Shown: positions 48,528 through 62,268 of the stretch, piece by piece
How the letters are laid out: each line of letters opens with the position of its first letter
How positions within the stretch are numbered: position 1 is the stretch's first letter
Assembly (NCBI RefSeq): GCF_041296385.1
Contig: NC_091023.1
Coordinates: 20,240,924-20,304,923 of the forward strand
Source: Aphelocoma coerulescens
Taxonomy: Eukaryota > Chordata > Aves > Passeriformes > Corvidae
DNA length: 64,000 nucleotides
Direction: 5' to 3'
The notes under the pieces: generated by a model
The model's database searches: none
What the model saw: the letters and a program-made list of their open reading frames with translations, nothing else
Told to the model about the DNA's origin: nothing
Position numbers and translations under genes: made by a program

Positions 48528-49754
48528 TTCCTCTGATTGCACTGTGTAGCTCACGGCAATCACTGGCCAATAGGAACACAGAGTTACAGGAGGTCTTGTA
48601 AGAGCATCTGCTGCAATAAAAGCAGATAATTGTATCTGTATTTTAGGGAAGCTTGCAGTGAGTCTGAGTTAGTAACCCCAACCACAGCACTTCATTCCTG
48701 TTAAAGGCTGGGACAGAAAAGCCCCACTGTCTCAGCTTGTGAGGTGTCATTAATAAACAACCCTTGGAGAAAATACTAGAAACAGTGTTTTGGAACAAAT
48801 GATATGATTAAAAAAGTATATTTCATCCAGCAAGTAATTATCACACCCGCTGACATTTGCTAAGATATAATTCAGTGAAAAATAGAACCTGTGTTTCTGC
48901 TATAACTTCTGGCTCAATTCCCACAGATACCAATACTCAATCTTTAGCCAAAATTTGCTGAGGCATTGTCTGACACAGAAAATGGACTCTGATTTCTAAT
49001 GTAAAAGCTAATTACAGGAGGTACTGCAAGACAGGGCAAGAGATGATGCCTATAATGCTTAAGAAGACAGGGTTTGGTACCCATTCTTTTCCAGAAAAAA
49101 ACCTCCCAGATATCAGTAACACTGCCTTAGATGCAGAACATCCCCACAGACACATCCTACTCCAGTATTGAGAAGCATGAACTGCCTTCTCTCCTCTTCA
49201 CTCAAACCCCAAACACCTGCAGCAGTATCAACAAACACCATAAAAATTAGAAATAACGTTCCAGTTCCCAAGGCAAAGAAGCTGTGGTATTTGCACACAG
49301 GGTGAAGTCTGAGAATTTGGCTGATAGGTGAGAAGTCAAGATCGATTCTATACAACATAATATTTGGAAAGCCTGTCTATCTATGCATCAGGAGCAGCTT
49401 CATTCCTGGGCAGAGATGGCAGCTGGGTCAGTCAGGGCATCAATGCCCGTCTCGAGGCAGCAGAATATTGTGGGGGCCATTGGTGTCTCCGCAGGCACTG
49501 AGACCTTTGGCATCAGGTCCGGATTCCCCAGGTGCCCTTCCCTGTTGAGCGCCAGGAAGCTGCACTTTGCTGACAGTCTTGCCTGGAGGCTGTGTGTTCA
49601 CACAAACGGGAGGTTTGCCATCGGCTATGTGAAACAGCATAGGAATGAGGGGGCTGGCAAAGGCGGGGTAACAGCGTGGCTCTGAATGAGGCTGCAGGGA
49701 AGGTGCTGCAAAATGCACTTTTGTGGGGGAGCTGCTCAGCACTGAAGGCTCAGT

Positions 49755-49880
49755 CTGCCGTGGTGGCCGTGTGCGGGTCGTGGGAGCCGTCAGTGGCTGC
49801 GCGCAGCAGCGCCAGCTCCCAAACATTGACCCAGCTCAGGAGCCAAGAGAGAACTCGGGTACCCACAGCCAGCGCTCAGC
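49755..49880. promoter_or_regulatory. small CpG-rich patch
   Basis: About eleven CpG sites in 125 bp, including GTGCGGGTCGTGGG, GAGCCGTC and CTGCGCGCAGCAGCGCC, against a CpG-poor surround. Moderate CpG content extends back to about 49,450. It is too short for a typical promoter island but could be a first exon or an enhancer. No protein-like frame is evident. Confidence 0.3.
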
Positions 49881-52800
49881 TTCCATCACAGCTCCATAAG
49901 GGACTCAGAGCAAACACCACCATTCGTTATAGAGAAAGGAGAAACAGGGATCTCAGTTCTCCAGCAGGTGCAGGGAAGCTGTCCAGAGCTTTGTCAGGGA
50001 GGTGGCACAGCCTGTGCCGTAGGCTGTGAAGCACCTCTGCTCCCTGCTGTTTCCCAAGCACCATTTCTCATTTAGGACAGGGTTTGACATGGCAGAGCAG
50101 TGCGAAGGGGCCATTCTTTTGTGGGTTCATCTCCATGCAGAGCTGTTGCCGGTATCTGCCCAGGACCTCTTCCCCACAGTTTGACATTCCTGCTGGATTG
50201 CCTGGACACCACTGCAGCTGAGTCTGTGTGGTTCCTGCCAGGGAGTATTTCCTGTATGCTGAAGTGGCAACAGCTAAACAGCCCAAGGGTAACAAGGCTT
50301 CTCCTCCCCTCAAGCATTGCCTCCTGCGTCTCAGGGTCACCTGTGTCGGATTATGCTTCAGAAGAGCACCTTCCAGTTGCTCCCATCACTGTGCCCTAAG
50401 ACAGCTCTCTGCCACCCAACTAATTCTCATGGCATGACTTGACCTTCCCATCCCATGAGCAGCATCACACAACTCTCACATTTCAGCATGCAAAGATCAC
50501 CAGAGATCCCATATAGGCATTAAGTGCATTTGTTGAGAGAAGAGTTCCCAGATGGAAAAATTAGAGAGCTGTTCTCCAAGGTTTGTGCCTGATCACGCAC
50601 CATCCCTGCCCTAAGATGAGATTAATATTTCAAAGGAAATGCAGTGTCCCGTGGGCACTTTCAGAGAGGTCCTGCAGACCAGCTGAACCAGGCTAAACTT
50701 ATAAGAGGCACAATCTTCTTGCTTCTTTCTCTCTGCAGCACATATAGGAATAAACCACTTATATAAGTGTACGTGGGCTATCAGAAATGCAACGTGAACT
50801 TCCATAGTTCTCATTAGCCAGGGACAGGGAGGTCTGTTATCCACTGTCCCAATGCTCACAGCATATTTGTGGGATGGTGTTGAGGGTTCGTCTGGCCACA
50901 AAGAACTTGTGTTATGTCCTGCATAGCATGGGACACACACACAGGAAAACACAGTTAACACAACATCTCTGTAGTGGTGGGGAGACAAAATCCTCTCCTT
51001 CGGTTGTCACAGCTGGCATGGGTTCAGCTGGGTGTGGAACACCTTAAATTTGTGTACCTTGGGGCATCAGGAAAGGAGGAACAACACCTTACCTTAATGT
51101 AAGGTAAAAATCATTGTATGGCAGTAAAGAGCAAAACTGAGGGGTCCCTTGGGAAACAAGGGAATGTTTGTCACTCATTTAGTAAACAGCAGGATAAGAC
51201 TTGCAGATTGGCTAAATGTCTGAGTAAACTTCCTGGAGGAGAAAGAATGAATGTACTTTCTGCTACATGTTCTAATTTTCCATCACATTGTGGTAAGCTT
51301 ACAGTGGTCATGACATGCTTTGTGATAGTGATCAATATCTAATTAGGCAAAATGCTAATTTGCTAATGCCTGGAGCCTTAAGCCTCACCCTCCAGAATCA
51401 GCCCCATGTGCATTACTGCTGTCTGTGACAAATCACTTTTGTCCTTGCCCTTGACCTGGCAGGGTTAACTTCTAACTCGACAATGCCACTAGCTCAATTT
51501 AACCTCTTCTTTTTCCTTCGTGTGAAAAACTAAGCTACAGCTGTTCCTCACTCAAAATATGATGCAGAAGGTGATGCTCAGGGTGTCCCCACTGCCACAA
51601 TCCCTGCAGGAGATGTGGAGGGATAGCTGTGCCCGGTGTGCTGGTTTACACAAGAATTAAAATGATGCTTTAAAAAGAGGCACATTTTGGTGATCCAGAA
51701 CTGCTGCAGTTTCCTCCTGCAACATGAGGAAGTTGCTGCCATCCCTCTCCCGTTTTTCCTGCCGGGAAATCCATAGCTGGTAGTATAGCAGCACCTAGAG
51801 GCGGATTCCAGGGACAGTCCTGCCCAGGGGGGTCTGCATAGAGAGGGCACAGGGGGATGAAGAGAGGAGCTGCCGGGTCCCAAGGGGCACCCACAAAACT
51901 GCCGGGCTCTGACAGTGTGTCCCAGAGTTTTCCCAGTGTCCCAGAGGATTTGGGGTCAAAGCAGAATGGACCCAACCTTCCCGCATCTCAGGACCATTCC
52001 TACCTTCCATACCAGACCCACTAGCCCTGTGAGACTGAAGAGACCCACCAGAGATGATTTCTGGGGCAAGTTATCCTAGAAAAGTCATGTGAACAGCTCT
52101 GCCCCATGGAAGGCATGTCTGTATGGATGCAATCACGGCCTTGCCACTGAAAAGTCTTTTCCACTATAGGGGAGAGCTTCTTTCAAGTAACACTTTGTGT
52201 GTGTGTCTGGAGATCCTGATATGAAAAGGTTAAAACTTCTCTGGAAGTCGGGCGTGTCATCTGGTGGTCAAAGAAGGGAGAACCTTGCCATCCATGCTGA
52301 CATGGTTAGTCACTGGAAGTTCCCCTTGCCACTCACTGTGGTACAGCTGGCTTCTAGATGGCTGTTTCTTCCAGCTTTTTCTGAAAGATTAAACAGTTCT
52401 TCATACCTGATATTTTGTTCTTTTCCTCACAAAACTAGTTTTGTGTTCAAATTAAGTCACTTCTCTGACGTTAGCTGTTCTATAAGCTAAGAAACAAACT
52501 CATCCTCTGCAGCTTTTTGCCAATGCTATGGATCTGCACTTGCTTTGGTATTTAAGCATTCTGGAGAAAATAGGGATGCTAGAAATAGTGCAGCACTTTA
52601 TTATAATGCTATATATGGAGGTAACCACACTTCCTTCAATTAGCCTTAATTTCCATGTTAATATAGCCAAGAAGTTCAGCCTGCCTTTGGTGCCTGCCTT
52701 GGAGAGACACTTTTTCACTCAGGGGTTAGGAGGGGAAGGTCTGAGCAAAGACATGGAAATTAGGAGAGGATAAGGAGGTCTGAGGAGAGCCATGTCAGTG

Positions 52801-55800
52801 CAGCTCTTCACGAGGGGCACATGACCAGTGTAAGACTGCAGTTAGTTTCTGCCCAAGGGAAAAGGTCTCAAACCTCTGAAGGAGGGGGTGAGATGGCTGA
52901 ATGACACTTGCTGCCCAAACAGAGCTGCGCTCCCTCTCTGCTGGGGGAAATGAGACAGGGAAAAGAGAAACTCAGCCCATGTTCTGGTAAAGTTGCTGAG
53001 TCCATAAAGACCTTGCCTTGTCTGTCACTGCTTGGGTCAGTGGTGGGCTCATCCTTTTATCCTGAGGGTTGAATCATTCTTGAGTTGCACAACCCCTGCA
53101 GTGAGGGCTGTGGCAAAAGCGGAGCTGATGGAAGGACTCTGCATAGGATGGATGGGCAATATATCTGTAAACTCCTACTCATCAGAGCAGACCAGCTCTT
53201 TGTGTGCTTTTCCAATCCTTCTATTGATCTTATTTAAACTAAGACTAATCCTAGCACAGACAGAGCAACACTAAGGTCAGGAACATCCTTTGAGGCAGGG
53301 CCTCAGTTCTGTGCCACATCCTACTGGCTTTCCTTGTCTGCTGGTGGCCAGTGTCACTTGCGGTGTTATGCTGGCACATCTAGGAAGTGCAGCTTATGTT
53401 CATATTCCCTTTGCACAGAAGCTTTGACAAATGTATAAATGTGTATTAGAAGACAGTCCTGGCATAAAATGGGCAAACAGGCAATATAGACAGATCCAGA
53501 GAGAAAGGAGAATGGAAATAATTTTTACAAATGAGACAAGCCCCTCGTTGCTGCTGTGCCACAGGACACCCCACTTCTTGTGCTTTCCTTGCAACCAGTC
53601 ATTTTCTTTCACCCTGTTTTTCCTTCCATCCTCTCCATTTTCCTCAAGCTACACAAGCTGTGGTTACACTTTGTACAAAAACTTTCTTGCAACACAGGTA
53701 TTGAGGACACTCAGTATTTTCAGTGTGTCCTACCATCATCAAACTAGCAAGGGAATTCATCAGAGCCCTCCCTGCTCCTGGCAAACTGGAAGGTAGTGCC
53801 TTTTGGAGGCCAGTGCCATAATGGTCATTGTATTTTCACTTGCTGGTTCCTAATGTGCTGGTCACCAACCTGAAATAAGCAAGGACTCTCTTTTTCTCAC
53901 TCCTGTAGCCACTGCTGAATCATTCACCAGTGTTACTGGGTACTTTTTGCCATGGAGGGCCCTAAGACAGCGTGCAGGTGGTGTGGTCACAGCACTGAGC
54001 TGTGGTTACTGAAGGGGAAGGTGAAATTCCCATCACTCTCATGTGATGAGCAGCAACGTTGTGCAGGTCTGCAAACTCCTCGTTTCTTAATCAAAACATG
54101 ATATTCCAGTAAGAAATGGTGTAAAGAACCATGCAGGACTAACATAGTAAATAAAGCATGTCAGCAAAAAATTTATTAATACTCATGAACAAGGCTCTAT
54201 GCAGATGGAATGCTTTGGAAAGATCAGGACTGTGCAGGTATGCCTGAGACTGTTGCTTTCTCTCCTACTTGAACAGCACCATTGAGAGTCCTCCTTCTTG
54301 CTCTTGAGAGCAGCATACTGCAGGGAAGGATTTGTCTCTGTTTCTGACTTTCAAAGGGATAAAACCAGTAGAATTTTGATTCTTACTCCCTAATTAACTT
54401 ATCAGACTAAAAAAGGTTGAGCTCTGTGACTTGGTTTTCCTTTCTGGGAGAAGAGAGGTGGCTCAATCCCATCTTCTTGTCCAACTAGGTTACCGAAGCA
54501 CATTTTGCATTACCCAAAGTTTTCCTTTCCAGCATCTAGCTGTTATTCTCAAATGAGCATCTTTGCTACTGCAGCTTTTCTTAACCTTTTGGGAAAAAAG
54601 AAAAAGCTTTCTGTAATCTAAGTCTAAAATATTTGTCTATGGGGAAGATGAAGAGGGATAAAGGAAGATATTCTCCACAGAGCAAGTTGCACAATTGCAA
54701 AGAAAGCGTGTCCTGTGCAGGCGCAGGCACTGCTCTGCAGAGAGGCCAGTTCTGGCAGTAACTTCACCAATGCTAATAAACGAATATGAGTGTGTATGTT
54801 CTCAAATCTATGAATATTGATGAGGGCAGGTAGCCAGCTGGCACGTGTCAGTGCAACTCCACAGCATTTGGTTTGCACCCGTTGGTCAGGCACTGGCCAT
54901 AAGGCCAGAGCACACGTGCGCCACAGGGGGGGAACTGCTGCAAATTAGGGGCCCTGCAGAGCCCCTGCTCACCAGATGCTTCATGGAGTCCATTAATTGC
55001 TTAAAGAGCAGCAGATGAAGTGAGTGTTTCCTCAGGAAACACTGAAAGAAGCAGAGCGAGAGCATTTGCAGTGGAGTTTCACTGGCAGCTGGAGCAGCTG
55101 GTGGGCAGCAGGTGGGCTGGGCAGTGGGAGGCAGCAGGATAGGCTCTGTCTGCACACACCACTTGGCATCAATCAAATCTGCTGGGCTTTTCCTTCAAAT
55201 CTTCTGTGGGAGATCAGGCATGGCATGTCTTTAACTCTTTGAACTGTGGTAGAGAGGCTTGTCTGGAAATTGTGCTAACAGGGAAATCCACAAAGCATGT
55301 CCGCTGGTTTTCCAGACTGTAAGCAGCCTTGTCTGGTTTTTCAGTAGGTATTTGGTCTGATGGTGTGCTCCTTATTTTCAGTGGAAAGGACACAAGCAAT
55401 AGCTGTCTTGCTCAATGTCATGAATGACTATTGAGGCCAACATTGGCTGTGAGAGACATTTCCTTCATTGAATTAATTCTGGTGTGCAAGGTTTCATTAA
55501 ATACAAGAAACAGGCATTGACCAAGTGCTGCAAATCCTCTCCTAACTGCTGTTATTCCTTCTTGTTGTTCATTTATAAACTAAATCCATATTGGAACTGT
55601 ACAAGTGACAGTTCACTTAAAAACTGACAGTAACTGCTCTCTTTGCAAACTCACGAATAGGAATTATTTAGCCTCCATAGAGGGAAAGGTTGTAGTTCCC
55701 ATCCTAAAGGAGGAGACTTTAAGCCCAAATCTTGCCTAGGGTCTCTCCTGTTTCCTAAGAGCCAGGAGTCAGATCTCCTGTACTCCAGCCCAACCCTGTA

Positions 55801-55933
55801 GCTACAGGGCTATTCTCTAATCTCGTATTCCTGAAAGCCATTACTCTATAAGCATGATAAATAGACTGGTAGAAGTGTTTAGCACTGAATATTCCTGACG
55901 CATAATTATTCCAGCCTCCCTTGGCAGCAGAAA

Positions 55934-56026
55934 CATTACTCTTATGTCAGAGATGAGGAAACAGGGCCACAGTGCTTTGTCCAAGCTTGTAGGACTGTCG
56001 AGCCCTGGGCTGTGGCCCCAGGTTAA
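55934..56026 (-). repeat. MIR/CORE-SINE fossil
   Basis: TTACTCTTATGTCAGAGATG, AGGAAACAGGGCCACAGTGC, TTTGTCCAAGCTTGTAGGAC and GCTGTGGCCCCAGGTTAATC follow the reverse-strand MIR consensus in order ('attttacagatgaggaaactgaggcacagag', 'cttgcccaaggtcacacagc', 'ggattcgaacccaggt'). The TTCGAA B-box side has decayed. Inactive. Confidence 0.6.
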
Positions 56027-59000
56027 TCCTATGAACTGTGTTCCAGTCAGTGCCAGCTACTGACAGTGAATCAAATAATAGCTCAGTGGAAGAGGAAAAT
56101 AAAGCAGTACTGCCGAGGAAGACAAGGTATGGTTTTCAAACAGATTTGAAAATTGAGACAGGTGTTGATTAGGTTCATATCACTGTGCAATCTAGAGATG
56201 TTAAACAACCAGCTCTCCACAGCTGGGCTGGTGGGAATATGGGCCAGGTGCAATTACTCCTCCTGAAATGCAGTAACCTGCTAGTACTGCAGTGCTGCTT
56301 GGAGGGGGTCATTCTGTCATGGGACGGAAGAAACAAACCTTTTCTTCTCTGACCCCCAAATCTAAGGGAAACCTGGTGTAATTACATGGTACTTAAATTT
56401 TCCTTGATTGCTTCACAAAGAAGATAACGTCAGAGAAGCAATGGAGACACAGTGGAAAAGTTTATAGGGAATAACCATTAAGAATATAAGGAACACATCT
56501 GTAGTGTCAGGCCATATCTACTCTGTGATGGGAAAAATTGCAGGAAAGAGAATTCTTGAGGGTGCTGGGCCCCTGAGCATGATCCCTCCTGTCCCTGGCA
56601 CAAGCTGTGCCTTGGCTGTGGTTCAGATGGGCTGGGTGGAGGAGAGACCAGAAGGCAAAGCTGCTGGCCCGGGATTCCTCTGCAGGTCCTGCGGCTGAAT
56701 GACAGTGGGGCAGATCACTGCACTCGGGATCTTCCTTTCCAGACTGTAGGGAATGTCAGATGACAACAGGGAAGAGTGACACTGACAGTAGGCTGAGAAC
56801 TGCAATGAGCTGACAAGAGGTAGAGAGAGACAACGGTGTGCAAACACCCACACTCTAAATGTGCAAGATATAAGACAGAGAGGGAGGATTATGGATGCTG
56901 AAACTTTTTGAAATGCTAGTTTTCCAAGAATGTCTATCCTTGCTATGATGCTCTCTGCCCAAGTACATTATTAATTCTTTGTTATGTGAAATCCAGTTCC
57001 AGCTGACTGACACATGGTATCAAACAAGGCACACTATCATTTGTGTGTCAGCCTGGTGAACTGAGGAAAAAAAAAACAAAATCCCCATTTAATGAAAACT
57101 GTATTTGAAAAAATTGAAACCCTACAAAACCAAAAATACCAAACAAGCTGCCTCTGTAACTCATGCTTTACAACTGTATGACCAAACACAGCTGCTCTCA
57201 GCCCACACAGGTGTCTGTCAGTTCTGCCTGACTTAATGGGGTGCCTGGATGGTCCCCTCATGGTGAATCCTCTGCAGTTCATGTTATGAAGTATTGTCTG
57301 CAGCTCTGTTCCCCTTTACAGACCACACTGTTCTCCATAATGGCCGAGTGGGATGAGTGAGCTGAATAGGGCTGCACTGCTGGTGGAGGTTTACCTGCTC
57401 CTTTCCAAATTGGAAATGCATGTTTTGTTGGAATGGAATTGATTAGGGAGTATTTACAAACATTCCAGCTCCCAAGGGTTTGGAAAACTTTGCTACAAGT
57501 TTATTTGGTTGCAGAATGGTCTCTGTCAAAGCAACCAGCCTCTCGTGCTCTGCTCTGCCTTTAGTGTTGCAGGAATCCTGTTTCCCCTGTGATGACTAAA
57601 CTGCAGAGAGCTGATGGGTTCCCTGCTCTGACTGCTCCCAGAGGTGCTCCTGCTGTCCAGGAGGCCTCTGGGAGCCCTGGCAAAGGCTCTGCTTGGGGGA
57701 CCTTGGGTGGCTGAGTGGGACATGGCATGTGGAGCTGGAGACAGTCAGGGTACCAAAGGTTCCATGGGACACGAGCAGGATTGCTGGATGGCTGTGCACA
57801 GTGGTGAATTGATATGGATTTTCTGCTGCCTCCAAAAGGAGAACAGGGGCAGAGAAGCAGGGATGAGGGGGAAAGGATCAGCATTGATTAAGCTGACAGT
57901 TCTACTAATGTCACTGTGGACACAGCCACTCTCCTTTGCCAGCAGCAACTTCAATAATAAGATGCAGAGGGAGAAGGAGGGAGTGTTACTGCTCACAGTG
58001 CTGCTGGCAGTATTTAAATGAGAAACTGGTGGTGTGATAGATGGCCATGATGCAAAGATACATAGTGATCAGTGCTCTGGAAATGCAGGCAGATTAAGTA
58101 AGACTGTGCCTGACTGGTCTGAAGGTGACTCTACTGAGAGCCAGTGGTTAGATGCTAATCTCTTTTTGTTCCCCACAAATAATATTTGTGGAGAACTCAC
58201 AACAGTTCTTGCAAATATGCTGGCAGGTGCTGCTTTCTCACTTTGGCCTAGATCTGCTCGCTGGGCTCTGGGGTTCAAGGGCAGAGGAGAACTTGTTTGG
58301 TCCTGACAAGCCAAGATGCACATCGAGTCTTGGCAGAGCAGAGTGATCCAGCTGTCCTGTCTCCTGCCCCTGGTCCTGCACCCAAGTGCCCCCACTGAGC
58401 AGCCTTTGGACAGGCTGGCTGACTGGCACTCTTGTCTCACCATGGTCTGTAGACAAACTCAGTTCTTGAACTTTGTACTGTTCTGTAGGAGTCTTTTTCC
58501 TAATTTTACCTTCCTTCTTGCAGCCAAGAAGGATTGGTACAGCTCTGCCCAAGCACCTCTAGCTTCAATGTAAGGCAGTGTGTTCCTGACTGGTCTGGAA
58601 TGTGCTTGCAAGGTGTGTGAGATGGAATAGTCTGTCATCTTCACAGAAACCAGCTATTCAGCTGGACTGAATAGGGATGAACCCCAAGTAAGGAATGCGA
58701 ATCATGGTGACTGTACCTGTATCAAGCTTGAAGCATGAAACTAAATCTTTTTACACCCACAGTTTTAGCCCTAAACCCCTGCTTTAGAAAAGGAGGAGGG
58801 TGATGTACAAATAGTGTCTAGGTTGGTTGGTGTTATCATCAGTACATGGGTTTGCACGCTGAGTTTAATTGTAGTTAAGAACAGCACCCACCAAATCTTG
58901 TATCCCACATGGTGGCTCTTAAGTCTTACATTAGACTGCTGGACTAAAATTTAGGGCTCATTCCATTAATTTTCATGGACAGAATCAGATTAAATAAAAA

Positions 59001-62000
59001 GTGTTTCTGGTTTTATAAACTTCATGTGTATTTGGCAAAATTAGCTGTGATGGGCAGCTCTGAGAGGAACCATTCCTATAAATACCCAGACATCATTATT
59101 TGGATCCACACGTCCAAGGTCATTATGAAGAGGTAATCTTTGACATCTTTCAAAACACCAAGTCAGGATATTTCCAAGTAGGTTTCTGCTTGGAGATGAG
59201 TATAAATCTTTAGTTTTAATTTTGTAGGAGTTAAACTGAAAATTATTAACATCTCCAATACTAGACTTCACATATAGAGCATTGTTCATATCTATCTCAT
59301 GTCTCCACTTAGCCAGGGGCACTGTCTTTGCTGTCTCTTTCATCCAAGGACAAAACCAATTTTTTAGGATGGCAAATTTTCTCCCATTCTTGCAAATTAG
59401 CATTAGAGCATCACTATAGAAATAATCCATGCTATCTGGATTATGGCAAATTTCTACAAATGAAAGCTGGTTTCTAAACTAATATTTAAAGAAGATGAGA
59501 GGGAGATGTCTACATGAATTAAACAGATTTCAGTATTTATTTTTCTGACAGAGATTCTGTTTCTACTGAAAGGGTAATGCACATCTATCTTGCAAGGAGT
59601 TTCCTTAGAGGGTTTAAATGAAGAGTGAAGCTTTGAGAACAAAGTGAAAATGGAGGAAGAAATATACTGCCATAGGAAGATCAAAAATGAGGCACTCGGG
59701 GCATCAGAGAGTTATCATTAATCCCCTCCTGCCCAGAGGGCATTCCTGTGTGACCATCAAAATGACACACATGCAGCTGTCTGGCAGTTTGCCACATCTC
59801 TGGGTTTGATGGACTCTGCTCTGGGGATGGATAAACCTCCAGCTGTTCAGAATGGCAGCTTGTTTTCCTCAACAAATTCTCTCTCATGTTTATCTGACCT
59901 ATCTGAAGCCACGGAAGTAGATTATAAATTGTTTCAAGTGTGTTTTCAACACCTTTTCCTTACCAAGACCTGGAAACACAAGCAGCCATCAAAACCTGAA
60001 AGCCTGTTCTGCCTGAGCACAGCTTTACCTTTAGGTTAGGATCAATGTCAAGACTGGGTTGTACTGCCTAAGATTGCTGTTGTACTCATGGCTTAACAAA
60101 TGTGTAATAAGGTTCACCTTATTAATACAGCAGGGGAAACACAGGTGTGTGTCTGTCTGGTGTGCTGATAAGACTGTGAGGGTCACACTTACCCCCAGGA
60201 CAGCACAAAGATGTCCCTGGCTGTTTCCATGAGGCACTGCTGCCCAAGCAGCTGCACAGCAAAAACATATACTTCAAATAGGTAAAAGGAGGCAAAGGTC
60301 AGGAGTATACTCCAAGAGGCAAAGTGAGCTCTTCAAAGTGAGGAGGACCTCAGAAACAGAGCTGAAGGTCTCACTGAGCTGACAGTGCCTGAAATGGTTT
60401 GGTTCTGTTCACCTCATTAGCTTGGGCATTCTCCAAATCAAGGGATTTAGAGCACTGAAAAATTGCTTATTAATAACTGACAAAATGTAAGCATTGATTT
60501 TGAAAATGCTGCACAGGTATGATAAAAGAGCAGGTACGTGATGGATGACAGAGAGCTGTGGAAAGCACGTGTTTGGCTTTGTTTGAGTTGAGTAAAAGAG
60601 AGAGAGAGAAGGGTCTCCTAATAGTAGCATGAATATGAACAGTGTAAGACACACTCAGACCATATAACATATTTCAGAGCCTCCTTTCCCACCCTGTACA
60701 GTTGCACACAGATACAGGGACGGTTACCAAGACAATATCTGATACCTGCAGATAAAATGTTTATTTGCTTTTTATATAAAAGTGAGCTGGAAGTACAGCT
60801 CATGATTGCAAACTGGGAAAGAAGACAGATATTTCCAAAGCTGTTGCCAATCCCCTTACAAGGACATGATTTGACTCCTGCACATACTGAAGAGGAACCC
60901 ATGACTCAACATGTGGATCTGAACTGAATTGCATTCCCAGGTTTTTATTCATTGACTCCTAAGCTCCAAAAATAAGAGCCTTTCAAAAAAATAAAATTCA
61001 AAAGACACAAGGGGGTGATGTTAAAAAACTACCAACAAACAAACCCTTCTGAAATAATGAGAACAACTGTACATATTTCTCAACAGTGAAAGAACTAAAA
61101 TGCAGGTGTATTCTGACTCAGATAAATCTTAATTTTCCCCTGTGTACAATTGAGACTACAAATCAGAGAAAGACTGATGTGGGGAGATTGTGGGGAGATG
61201 ACTTGGCTCTTCTTGCTCAAATAAACTTATTTTCAAGACTATTTGCTTTGTGATAGCTCTAAATCCAGGGCTTTCAACCTCTTAACAAACCTCCTGAACA
61301 CAGTAAATGCACTGCAGTAGGATTCAGGGAAACTCTCACTGGAGACAGCAGGACTTGCTGCTGCAACTGATTCCACCCAGTCTGGGTGAGAGTGGAATGG
61401 ATGGACCTTCCTGTCCCTGTGCTCCTTTTCCCAGTGCTACCAGTGACACACAGACCAGTGCTGCATCATTTCCAAGCAGCCTCAACACCTGAAACCAGCG
61501 AGCTCATTATCCTGTGGGCAGTCAAGGCCAGGACACAGTCAGGAGTTCAGGGTCAATTGCGTTCACCTGGCTCATGTTTGAGCACGCTGATAGCAGCCTC
61601 TCAAAAGAGACCAAAGTTCTCAGGGCTCAGCTGCAGGATAAGGTCAGAAACTGACATTTTTTATAGTAATTTTTAGAACTTCTGCCTCCAAACATACAGA
61701 TGAAGTCCATTTCTTCACTTAAAAGTCAATATTGTGATAGGAATACTAATGTGATGGAGGAATATGCGTCACACAAACAGTATCACAGACTAGTGTAGGC
61801 AACTGCATATTTTCTAAAGAAGCTGTGAAATGGACAGTGTTTGCATGCACAATCTTTCTTTTGCTGGGCAAGATTTCAGCTTTCCAATTGTCTGAAAACA
61901 CAGACAACAACTGACCATGCATGGAGCCTGTTAGTGCTCCTCCAGAGCTCGTGACAGCTCATGGTTGCTCATGAATGCAAGCAAAACAGTCCCAACTGGC

Positions 62001-62090
62001 CCCACCTAAGCCATCTTCCATCATTTGTCTTATTTGGTGACTAATACAGGGCCATCTGTCCAGTTAGTGAAACAGAAGCATTAAATTAGA
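56027..62090. other. unique non-coding sequence
   Basis: About 6 kb with no gene or repeat I can support beyond an A10 run at 57,067-57,076 and an (AG)n run at 60,597-60,609. A 129-codon minus-strand frame at 59,041-59,430 is discussed as a weak observation. Confidence 0.5.
60597..60609. repeat. (AG)n microsatellite, short
   Basis: About six and a half AG units. Short dinucleotide repeat without visible context. Confidence 0.9.
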
Positions 62091-62268
62091 GAAATCATAG
62101 AAAAGAAAGACTGGGAGGCCCCTCAAAGGTCACGTGGTCCATCTACTGCCCCATGGCAGGTTCAGCTTTCCCTGTACCACTTCTCTCTGTTTTGCCTAAC
62201 CTGTTTTCCAAAATAATTTCCAAAATTCTCAAATCACCCATCACTCCACTAGGGATAAAGTAAAAGAT
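62091..62268 (-). mobile_element. CR1 LINE, antisense 3' end
   Basis: The run begins GAAATCATAGAAAAGAAAGA and continues GGAGGCCCCTCAAAGGTCAC, GTGGTCCATCTACTGCC, GCCTAACCTGTTTTCC and CATCACTCCACTAGGG. This is the pattern of a reverse-oriented CR1 3' end in birds ('aatcatagaa', 'gggacctcaaaggtcatctagtcca', 'ctaacctgttctt', 'caccctactag'). It belongs to an older, more diverged subfamily than the copy at 35 kb. The octamer tail is at the low-coordinate side, as expected for this strand. Confidence 0.75.

Larger units (their letters stand above)
46531..55933. other. unique non-coding sequence, 9.4 kb
   Basis: Apart from one 18-bp tandem repeat (48,485-48,527) and a small CpG-rich patch (49,755-49,880), I recognise nothing. 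Many overlapping frames of 60-128 codons occur on both strands without a protein family signal. At 51,635 TGTGCTGGTTTACAC resembles the start of some avian LTRs, but no second LTR, target duplication or polyadenylation signal goes with it. Confidence 0.5.

Noticed and set aside
51630..51660. TGTGCTGGTTTACAC as an LTR start
   Set aside because: No matching LTR end, second LTR, primer-binding site or target duplication found.
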